Assembly (NCBI GenBank): GCA_003476445.1
Contig: DMUF01000079.1
Span: 401-17,277 of the forward strand
DNA: 16,877 bases
Direction: 5' to 3'
DNA from: Gammaproteobacteria bacterium
Lineage (GTDB): Bacteria; Pseudomonadota; Gammaproteobacteria; Pseudomonadales; Azotimanducaceae
Shown: positions 6,812 through 12,996 of the stretch, piece after piece
Layout: each line of letters starts with the position of its first letter
How positions within the stretch are numbered: position 1 is the stretch's first letter
Program-made: the position numbers and the translations under genes
Notes under the pieces: model-generated
Told to the model about the DNA's origin: nothing
What the model saw: the letters and a program-made list of their open reading frames with translations, nothing else
The model's database searches: none

Positions 6812-7501
6812 TCAGTCCTCACCCACGCTACGCGGGCCTGCGCCACGCGGACCTGCGCCACGCGGGCCTGCGCTGACGGATGGCGTGCGCGCGGTCTTGC
6901 CGTCCTCGCGCCCGCTGGGCTCTGACGGTTGTTCGGCGTCGGATACCGGGTGTGGCGGCGTTTGCGCGAAGGTGAGATTGAAGGCGCTTGCCTCGGCACC
7001 GTAGTGGGCGTTGTCAGGGTCCTCCTGAATCGATTTCAGAGTGGGCTCCATGAACAGGCTCGAGGCGTCGAGATTACGCATCAGGGTGGCGATTCGCTGG
7101 TTGGCCTCCGCCTCGGCGGTCAGGCTCAGCGTGCTGCCGGTCATGCTCAGCGTGTTGAAGTGCAGTCCGGCGGGCAGGGTGCGCACCAGTTCGTCGAATA
7201 CGCGCACCACGGTTGGTCGGTTGGCCTGCAGTTCCAGAATCACTTGAATGCGGGCGAGAAGTTCGCCCCGCATCTTGCGCAGGTTGGCGATTTCCGTGAT
7301 CTGTTGATCGAGCGTTGTGATCTGCTCGCGCAAAAAGCGATTGCGCGCGTTCTGCGCGTCTACCCGATAGTCGAGCACGAGCCCTGCGATCATCACGGCA
7401 GCGACGGCGCCAAGCACCACGGCGGCAAGCTGGGTAAGGAACTCGCGGCGCAGCCGCTCGCGCTCCCACTCGCGCCAGGGCAGTAGATTGATGCCGTTCA
7501 T
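6812..7501 (-). CDS. pilN: Type IV pilus assembly protein PilN
   Basis: PilN anchors cytoplasmic PilM to the inner-membrane complex. The N-terminus MNGINLLPWRE carries the INLLPWR motif that inserts into the PilM cleft. A transmembrane helix (about 22-44), a coiled coil (about 47-90) and a ferredoxin-like domain (about 98-180) follow. After residue 180 a 49-residue polar tail, rich in Pro, Gly, Arg and Glu, ends in three GPR repeats. The tail is longer than I recall for typical PilN and is probably disordered in the periplasm. GAGGAA nine bases before the ATG sets the start. It lies 30 bp after pilM and 5 bp before pilO. Confidence 0.95.
   Translation of the reverse strand: MNGINLLPWREWERERLRREFLTQLAAVVLGAVAAVMIAGLVLDYRVDAQNARNRFLREQITTLDQQITEIANLRKMRGELLARIQVILELQANRPTVVRVFDELVRTLPAGLHFNTLSMTGSTLSLTAEAEANQRIATLMRNLDASSLFMEPTLKSIQEDPDNAHYGAEASAFNLTFAQTPPHPVSDAEQPSEPSGREDGKTARTPSVSAGPRGAGPRGAGPRSVGED
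6831..6875 (-). repeat. 15-bp tandem repeat, three copies, at the pilN 3' end
   Basis: Plus-strand units are cgcgggcctgcgcca (6831-6845), cgcggacctgcgcca (6846-6860) and cgcgggcctgcgctg (6861-6875), with one or two differences each. A more degenerate copy may precede them at 6816-6830. On the coding strand they give (A)GPRG repeated in frame in the last 20 residues of PilN. Copy change would alter tail length without breaking the frame. Confidence 0.8.
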
Positions 7502-7511
7502 GTCCGCATGT

Positions 7512-7544
7512 TCCTCATGCGCGCGTGGTCCTCATGCGCGCGTG
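7512..7544 (-). repeat. Perfect 16-bp direct repeat across the pilM-pilN junction
   Basis: CACGCGCGCATGAGGA (minus strand) occurs at 7544-7529 and again at 7527-7512, a 17-bp period. Each copy holds a TGA and a GAGGA Shine-Dalgarno core. The first copy supplies the pilM stop codon; the second supplies the ribosome binding site used by pilN. Without the duplication the gap between the genes would be 13 bp instead of 30. Confidence 0.85.
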
Positions 7545-8602
7545 CTGCGCATGGACAACCCGCACGCGAGCAACAGGCCGGGCGCTGCCCGCGTGAGCGC
7601 GGCGGCGTCGAGATGCGGGGCGACGGTCATGCCGGTAAACGGGTTGACCACAGCGGTGCGGGTGCCGAGCGCGGCCTCGACCCGTTCGGCCAGACCCGGC
7701 AGCGGGGCGCTGCCTCCAGCCAGCAGGACCAGATCCACGCGGTCATGGCGACTCGAAGAAAAGAAGAACTGCAATGCTCGCATCACCTGCTGTACTGCGA
7801 GGTCGAGAAACGGTTCGAGCACTTCCGGCAAGTAGTCGTGCGGCAGAGTTTCCGGGGTGAGCTTTGCGAGTTCTGCCGCTTCCGGCGGCATGCCGTAATG
7901 GCGCTGGATCTCCTCCGTCAGCAGCCTGCCGCCGAAAACCTGCTCCCGGGTGTGAACGGGACGGTCGCCCGCGAGCACGGTCAAGGTAGTGACCGTTGCT
8001 CCAATATCAACCACCGCAATGACCGCGTGCTCCGGCAAAACGCCGAGCGAGGGCCGCAGATAGCCGATCATGCGCTCGACCACCTGGGGTTCGATATCGA
8101 CGACGGTGGCGTTCAAGTCGGCGAGTTCGAGCGCTTCCTGACGGGTTTCAACGCTCTCGCGCCGGCACGCCGCGAGCAGCACTTCGCACCAGGCGGCATT
8201 GCGCTCGAGGGGGCCGCGGACCTGGAAATCGAGCGCTACTTCCTCGAGTGGATAAGGAATGTACTGGTCCGCTTCTGACGCGATCTGAGCCTCCATCTGC
8301 TCATCGGACAGCCCCGCCTCGAGTTCAAGCGAACGGGTAATGACTGATGAGCCTGCAACCGCGACCGCGGCGCGGCGCGAAGCGGGCCGCGCCCGGGCGA
8401 CGAGGCGTCGGATTGCTTCACCAACCGCGCCGACATCGCTAATATTCCGGTCGACCATCGCATGCTGCGGCAACGGCTCGACGCCGTAGGCCTCCACCCG
8501 GAACGTTCCGCCATCTCGATTCAGCGCCAGGAGCTTCACCGACGCGGAGCTGATGTCGATTCCCAGCAGAGCCTCGGGTTTTCTTCTCAACAGGCCGAAC
8601 AC
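7532..8602 (-). CDS. pilM: Type IV pilus assembly protein PilM (actin-like ATPase)
   Basis: PilM is the cytoplasmic actin-fold protein that binds ATP and the N-terminus of PilN. The chosen GTG start gives 356 residues beginning MFGLLRRKPEALLGIDISSA, matching the family. Visible ATP-binding elements are GIDISSASVKL (14-24, phosphate 1), VVDIGATVTTLTVL (197-210, phosphate 2) and LLAGGSAPLPGL (293-304, adenosine loop). An in-frame ATG at 8689 would add 29 unrelated residues that overlap the divergent promoter region. AAGGGAAG eight bases before the GTG supports the shorter form. It is the first gene of the pil operon and diverges from mrcA, a conserved gammaproteobacterial layout. Confidence 0.95.
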   Translation of the reverse strand: MFGLLRRKPEALLGIDISSASVKLLALNRDGGTFRVEAYGVEPLPQHAMVDRNISDVGAVGEAIRRLVARARPASRRAAVAVAGSSVITRSLELEAGLSDEQMEAQIASEADQYIPYPLEEVALDFQVRGPLERNAAWCEVLLAACRRESVETRQEALELADLNATVVDIEPQVVERMIGYLRPSLGVLPEHAVIAVVDIGATVTTLTVLAGDRPVHTREQVFGGRLLTEEIQRHYGMPPEAAELAKLTPETLPHDYLPEVLEPFLDLAVQQVMRALQFFFSSSRHDRVDLVLLAGGSAPLPGLAERVEAALGTRTAVVNPFTGMTVAPHLDAAALTRAAPGLLLACGLSMRSTRA

Positions 8603-8610
8603 GAATAGAG

Positions 8611-8618
8611 CTTCCCTT
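8611..8618 (-). promoter_or_regulatory. Ribosome binding site deciding the pilM start
   Basis: AAGGGAAG on the minus strand, eight bases before the GTG at 8602-8600. It supports the 356-residue PilM over the longer reading frame that begins at 8689. Confidence 0.6.
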
Positions 8619-8662
8619 GTATGCCGGTACGGTTGGCTGCAACGCATGGCACCGCAGTGGGA

Positions 8663-8689
8663 ATTAGACACCACTTCGGCGCCTTGCAA
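8663..8689 (-). promoter_or_regulatory. Possible sigma-70 promoter for the pilM operon
   Basis: On the minus strand, TTGCAA (8689-8684, 4 of 6 to TTGACA), a 15-base spacer and TCTAAT (8668-8663, 5 of 6 to TATAAT). The spacer is short, which weakens the call. A start near 8656 would leave a leader of about 54 bases before pilM. No similar promoter is visible for mrcA in this short divergent gap. Confidence 0.3.
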
Positions 8690-8691
8690 CG

Positions 8692-11100
8692 ATGGGCATC
8701 TTGCCCGGCGGTAATGCCGTGAACACCATGGCAGCGCGTCTGCGCGGAAGGCCGCTTCGTATTATGTGGCTCTTCGGCGTTTTCTTTTGTGGTCTGGTGC
8801 TCAGTCTTGCGGCCGCGTACCTGTACCTCGACCCGCAGATTCCGCGGGCAGAAACCTACCGTCAAGTGCGGCTCGAGACGCCGCTGCGCGTCTTTTCCGC
8901 AGACGGACAGCTCATGGCGGAGTTTGGTGAGCGGCGGCTGGTGCCGGTCCTGCTCGCCGACGTGCCGCCACTGTTCATTCGCGCCGTGCTCGATACCGAG
9001 GACAAGCGGTTTTATGAACACAGCGGTGTCGATTTCATCACGCTGGTGAATTCGGCGCTGGAGCTCGTGGTCAACATGGGCGAGATAACGCGCGGCGGGT
9101 CGACCATTACCATGCAGCTGCCGCGTAACCTGGGTACCTTCTCGCTCGACCGGGTATTCATTCGCAAGTTCAAGGAAATTCTGCTCGCCATCCAGATTGA
9201 ACGGGCGCTCTCCAAGGACGAGATCCTTGAGCTTTACATTAACGCTGTGCCCTTCGGAAAGCGTGCGTATGGCGCCCAGGCGGCTGCGCTCACCTACTAC
9301 GGGCGCACGCTCGACCAGCTCAACCTCGCGCAGATCGCGATGCTCGCTGGAATTCCTCAGGCACCGACCGCAGGCAACCCGGTTAATAACCCGGAGCGTG
9401 CGCTGCGACGTCGAAACCAGGTGCTCGATCGCATGCTGGAGCAAGGCTCGATCACGACGGAGCAGCACGCAGAAGCGATCGCTGCGCCCAACACGGCAAC
9501 GCTGCATGAGCGCAAGCTCGATGTCGCTTCACCCTATCCCGCGGAGTGGGTGCGTCAGCAGCTCGAAGGCAAGCTGCCGGATCTCTACAGCGCGGGCTAC
9601 GAAGTGGTCACCACGATTCGCGGGCCCCTGCAGGCCGCGGCGCGGGCCGCCGTGCAGGGGCAGCTCATCGCCTACGATCGTCGCCACGGCTTTCGCGGCG
9701 CGGAGGCTCGACTGCCGCTCGACCGCGAGGCCTGGGTGAAAGCGCTGGCGCGCACGCCGCCGCTGGTTGGATTTGAAGCCGGCGTGGTCAGCGCGCTGTC
9801 CGAGACTGCGGCCATGGTTCTCTTGAACGACGGTCGTGAAGTGGAAGTGGCGCTCGCAACGATGTCCTGGGCGCGGCCATACCTCACCGTCGACAGTCGC
9901 GGCGCGGTCCCCGGGCGACCGGCAGACATACTTGCTGTGGGTGACCTTATCCGGGTACGCGAGGAGCCAGCGGACGGAACCTGGCATTTCGGTCAGGTGC
10001 CTGATGTTCAGGGGGCGCTGGCCGCGGTCGATCCGCACACCGGTGCGGTGGTTGCACTCGAGGGAGGTAGCGATTTCTCGCTGATGCAGTTCAACCACGC
10101 GCTGCAGGCGGCGCGACAGCCTGGCTCAGGCTTCAAGCCCTTCGTCTACTCGGCCGCTATCGAGCGCGGGCTATCCCCGGCCAGCGTGTTCATGGACGCA
10201 CCGCTCGTGTTCGGCACCAATGCGGACGCCACCGATTACCGTCCCTCCAATGATGATCGCCGCTACAACGGACCAACTCGCCTGCGCGAGGCGCTCTATC
10301 GGTCCATCAATCTCGTGACCATGCGCGTCATGCTCGAGATCGGCCCTGACGCGCTGCTTGATCATCTCTCGCGCTTCGGCTTCGACACGCGTACTTTTCC
10401 CCGCAACACCCAGCTCGCCATCGGCGGAGGCACGGTTGCCGTCACGCCGATGCAAATGGCTGCGGCGTATGCCGTGTTCGCTAATGGCGGATATCGCGTC
10501 GAACCCTGGATCGTGGATCACGTGCGCGATCTGGACGGTCGCGAGGTCTTCCGCTCAACGCCCCGCGTGGTCTGTCGGGACTGCCCAGCGGACGCCCCCG
10601 ATGCAGATCGCTTCGCGCCGCGGGTACTCGACGCTCGCATCGCGTTCGTCATGACCACCATGTTGCGTGACGTGGTGCAGCGCGGCACTGGCCGCCGCGC
10701 CCTCGCGCTGGGGCGAAGCGATCTTGGGGGCAAGACCGGAACCACCAACGAGGCCGCTGATACCTGGTTTAACGGGTTCAGCCCGGATATCGCGGCGTCA
10801 GCCTGGGTCGGTTTTCCCGGACACGCGCCGCTTGGCGCGCGCGAGTACGGATCTTCCACTCCGCTGCCGATCTGGATTGACTTCATGCGCGTAGCGCTTG
10901 CCGATCGGCCGGAGGTCCCACTGCAGCAGCCGCCGGGGCTGGTCACGCTGCGTATCGATACGGTAACCGGCGCGCCGGCGCCTGCAGGTGCCCGCGATGC
11001 GCCGTTCGAATACTTCCTCGAAGAGCATGCGCCCGCCCCGCCGCCTGCCGGCACGGGGTCGAGCAAGCCGGAAACGGTGGTGCCGACCGACATCTTCTGA
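8692..11100 (+). CDS. mrcA: Penicillin-binding protein 1A (bifunctional glycosyltransferase/transpeptidase)
   Basis: PBP1A polymerises lipid II and cross-links peptidoglycan from the inner membrane. The 802-residue reading has a basic N-terminus, one transmembrane helix (about 25-45), a GT51 domain with catalytic E103 in DTEDKRFYEHSG (101-112) and RGGSTITMQ (134-142), and RKFKEILLAIQIERALSKDE (158-177). An OB/linker region of about 320-430 follows. The transpeptidase domain has SxxK at S479-K482 (GSGFKP), SIN at 538-540 and KTGTT at 681-685. A CxxC (628-631) sits within it. In-frame ATGs at 8728 and 8764 are possible starts; none has a clear Shine-Dalgarno, and 8728 gives an N-terminus closer in length to E. 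coli PBP1A. The C-terminus is Pro-rich. It diverges from pilM. Confidence 0.97.
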   Translation: MGILPGGNAVNTMAARLRGRPLRIMWLFGVFFCGLVLSLAAAYLYLDPQIPRAETYRQVRLETPLRVFSADGQLMAEFGERRLVPVLLADVPPLFIRAVLDTEDKRFYEHSGVDFITLVNSALELVVNMGEITRGGSTITMQLPRNLGTFSLDRVFIRKFKEILLAIQIERALSKDEILELYINAVPFGKRAYGAQAAALTYYGRTLDQLNLAQIAMLAGIPQAPTAGNPVNNPERALRRRNQVLDRMLEQGSITTEQHAEAIAAPNTATLHERKLDVASPYPAEWVRQQLEGKLPDLYSAGYEVVTTIRGPLQAAARAAVQGQLIAYDRRHGFRGAEARLPLDREAWVKALARTPPLVGFEAGVVSALSETAAMVLLNDGREVEVALATMSWARPYLTVDSRGAVPGRPADILAVGDLIRVREEPADGTWHFGQVPDVQGALAAVDPHTGAVVALEGGSDFSLMQFNHALQAARQPGSGFKPFVYSAAIERGLSPASVFMDAPLVFGTNADATDYRPSNDDRRYNGPTRLREALYRSINLVTMRVMLEIGPDALLDHLSRFGFDTRTFPRNTQLAIGGGTVAVTPMQMAAAYAVFANGGYRVEPWIVDHVRDLDGREVFRSTPRVVCRDCPADAPDADRFAPRVLDARIAFVMTTMLRDVVQRGTGRRALALGRSDLGGKTGTTNEAADTWFNGFSPDIAASAWVGFPGHAPLGAREYGSSTPLPIWIDFMRVALADRPEVPLQQPPGLVTLRIDTVTGAPAPAGARDAPFEYFLEEHAPAPPPAGTGSSKPETVVPTDIF

Positions 11101-11117
11101 GCGGCGCCCAGCAGGCC

Positions 11118-12512
11118 TTACTCCACCAGTTTGATCATGTCGCCAGCGCGAGGCTCGCCCGCCGGATACTGCGCGTTCAGCAGTCGCAGCGTTTCTTCCG
11201 CGTGGTCCTTCAAGGAGGAACGCCGGGCGAGTTCCGCCCAGGTTACATCGGGTTCGGCCATCTGAACGCGTATGCGCTGACTGCTTGCGAGCTGCAGGTC
11301 ATCGGCCGTCATTGCGCGAAACGAGCGCAGCGTGTCCTGCCACTGGGTGTCGAACGCCGTGGGATCGCCGAGGGCGCCCACCTCGCCACGAAACAGATAC
11401 ACGCTGCGATCCTTGAAGATCACCGCGATCCGGCGCGCCTGCGCGTTGCCCGCGAGTACCTTGATGTTGCCGACATAGGCGGGGTAGCCGTTGATCTCCG
11501 TGCTCTGGCCGTCGGTGATGTCGTCACGCTTCAGCGTCTTGGTGACGTACTCCTCCGGCGTCTGGTTGTCTGTCGGCGCTTCGAGGCGCTGAATGCTGAT
11601 GGAGGCCTCCGCTGCGCCTCGCGGAGCGTTACCGATAACCTCGGCCGCGGTGTTGCCCACCGTCCACTGCTCGGGAAAGCGCACGACGATGCGCAGACCG
11701 CCGTGATAGTAGGCCCCCTCCTTTACGAGGCCGGTCGCTGCCTCGTTGCCGTAGACCAGCCCGTCTACCATGGACCAGAAGTCGCGTTCCGGGTCGCGCA
11801 GCTCGGCCTCGTTCACGTCCTGGGCGCGTGCGACGGCATCGTAGAGCCGTTTATCGTTCTTCGGGTGCGTGGAGAAGAGTCCGTGATAGGTGTTTGGCTC
11901 GCCCAGTACGTTGCGACTGAAGAGCGAGTGATCCTTGAGCACGTGCAGCACGTCGATCATGGCGAGTGAGTTGTAGCCCGCCTTGGCGAGGAACTCGGCG
12001 CCATAGGCGTCAGCCTCGAGTTCGAACGCGCGCCCGTAACCTGAGCGCAGCGTGTTGGTTGCCGTGTTCGCGAGGTCGGCTACGGTGCCGGTGCCGGTCA
12101 GAATGGCGCCGATGAAGCCGGCGATCTGGCCGAAGGCGCCAACCTGATTGCTGCGTCGGGCGTGACTGCCGATCACGTGACCGATCTCGTGGCCGATCAC
12201 GCCCGCGAGCTCGTCTTCGGAACGCAGGAAGGTGATCAGTCCGCGGTGAACGAAAATATAGCCGTCGGGGAACGCCATTGCGTTCACTGACGACTCGTCG
12301 ATGACGTAGAAGTGAAACTCAGATTCTTCCGCGCCTGCAGCCTGGACCAGTCGGCGACCGACCACATCCACGTAGTCCTGCCAGCGCTGGTCGGGGTAAA
12401 GCAGCCCCTTCTCGCGCATTTCCTGGTAGGCCTTTTCGCCCGGCCCCGCGTTGGCAAAGCCTGCGAGAGCGATGAGCAGCACGGTCCACGCGCAGGCATG
12501 AACGATCTTCAC
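11118..12512 (-). CDS. Secreted M48-family zinc metalloprotease
   Basis: This is a 464-residue protein, probably a periplasmic protease for envelope quality control. A signal peptide (1-22, ending ANA) comes first. The M48 domain (about 25-260) contains FPDGYIFVHRGL (81-92), the zinc motif HEIGH (108-112) and the downstream ELEAD (164-168) that supplies the third ligand, then STHP (214-217). Residues 265-400 form an uncharacterised extension, and 405-464 look LysM-like (TWAELARRSS, then LRLLN, ending GDMIKLVE), as in other long M48 proteins. I see no TPR repeats, so it is not a plain BepA. It starts at GTG with AAGAGGA seven bases upstream. It converges on mrcA, with 17 bp between the stop codons. 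The substrate cannot be told from the sequence. Confidence 0.9.
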   Translation of the reverse strand: MKIVHACAWTVLLIALAGFANAGPGEKAYQEMREKGLLYPDQRWQDYVDVVGRRLVQAAGAEESEFHFYVIDESSVNAMAFPDGYIFVHRGLITFLRSEDELAGVIGHEIGHVIGSHARRSNQVGAFGQIAGFIGAILTGTGTVADLANTATNTLRSGYGRAFELEADAYGAEFLAKAGYNSLAMIDVLHVLKDHSLFSRNVLGEPNTYHGLFSTHPKNDKRLYDAVARAQDVNEAELRDPERDFWSMVDGLVYGNEAATGLVKEGAYYHGGLRIVVRFPEQWTVGNTAAEVIGNAPRGAAEASISIQRLEAPTDNQTPEEYVTKTLKRDDITDGQSTEINGYPAYVGNIKVLAGNAQARRIAVIFKDRSVYLFRGEVGALGDPTAFDTQWQDTLRSFRAMTADDLQLASSQRIRVQMAEPDVTWAELARRSSLKDHAEETLRLLNAQYPAGEPRAGDMIKLVE

Positions 12513-12618
12513 CGGAGCGTCCTCTTCATGCGGAGGGCACTAGTGTAACGATTGGCGCGTGACGGGGGGCGCCCGCTAACAGCGGCGAGCGCGAGGAGGC
12601 AATCGGACGAGGCGCGAA
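12513..12618. other. Gap between rpmE and the M48 gene
   Basis: Besides the ribosome binding site above, this 106-bp gap holds a possible -10 hexamer TACACT (minus strand, 12547-12542) for the protease gene, without a matching -35. Just upstream of that, downstream of rpmE, is a weak interrupted hairpin (CCGCT/AGCGG, loop GTT, in a GC-rich context) with no T-run. Neither is strong enough for a separate call. Confidence 0.3.
12520..12526 (-). promoter_or_regulatory. Ribosome binding site for the M48 protease GTG start
   Basis: AAGAGGA on the minus strand, seven bases before the GTG at 12512-12510. It fixes the start directly ahead of the signal peptide. Confidence 0.6.
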
Positions 12619-12834
12619 TCAGCTCGCGAGGGTGCGCGTGCCGAAGCGGCGCCGGAAGCGTTCGACGCGACCGCCGGTATCGAGGATCTTCTGCTTTCCG
12701 GTGTAGAACGGGTGGCAATTCGAGCAGACGTCGAGATGCATCTCCCCCGCGTGAGTGGAGCGGGTCTCGATCACGTTGCCGCAGCTGCAGCTGGCCCGGA
12801 GCGGACCGTATTTCGGGTGGATATCTGCCTTCAT
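12619..12834 (-). CDS. rpmE: 50S ribosomal protein L31, zinc-binding (C+) form
   Basis: L31 bridges the ribosomal subunits. The 71-residue protein begins MKADIHPKYG, as typical L31 does, and has the four zinc-ligand cysteines C16, C18 (CSCGN), C37 and C40 (CSNCHPFYTGKQ). The C-terminus is basic. It is the zinc-dependent type A protein, not the zinc-free YkgM type. The open frame continues far upstream through priA in antisense, but the L31 N-terminal match places the start at 12834. It diverges from priA, the same layout as E. coli and Pseudomonas. A plausible promoter lies 40-70 bases upstream. Confidence 0.97.
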   Translation of the reverse strand: MKADIHPKYGPLRASCSCGNVIETRSTHAGEMHLDVCSNCHPFYTGKQKILDTGGRVERFRRRFGTRTLAS

Positions 12835-12866
12835 GGTGGAAGCCGCTCGCCGTCGAATGCGAAAAG

Positions 12867-12893
12867 GGCGCGAAGTGTATGCAACAGCGCGCC
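12867..12893. repeat. 6-bp inverted repeat around the rpmE -10 region
   Basis: GGCGCG (12867-12872) and CGCGCC (12888-12893) form a perfect dyad separated by 15 bases and enclosing the candidate rpmE -10 hexamer. Short GC palindromes are frequent in this G+C-rich DNA, so this may be chance. An operator for rpmE is the alternative reading. Confidence 0.3.
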
Positions 12894-12903
12894 GTTTCTG
12901 CAA
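12874..12903 (-). promoter_or_regulatory. Candidate sigma-70 promoter for rpmE
   Basis: On the minus strand, TTGCAG (12903-12898), an 18-base spacer and TACACT (12879-12874). A start near 12867 leaves a leader of about 33 bases before rpmE. Matches are 3 of 6 and 4 of 6, so the call rests mainly on spacing and position. Confidence 0.4.
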
Positions 12904-12996
12904 GCGTAGCAGTGGCTCGTCGCGTCCGGTGGCAATCGCGCCGAGGTAAGATGGCGCAGCCCGTCCCGTTTCAATCGCCTCAAGGTAGTCAGCCCG

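Noticed and set aside
7508..8278. Plus-strand open frame (256 codons) opposite pilM
   Set aside because: It is fully antisense to pilM, whose motifs are intact. No ribosome site or family resemblance.
8603..8689. N-terminal extension of PilM to the ATG at 8689
   Set aside because: It adds 29 residues not seen in PilM and would run over the divergent regulatory gap; the GTG at 8602 has a good ribosome site and the family N-terminus.
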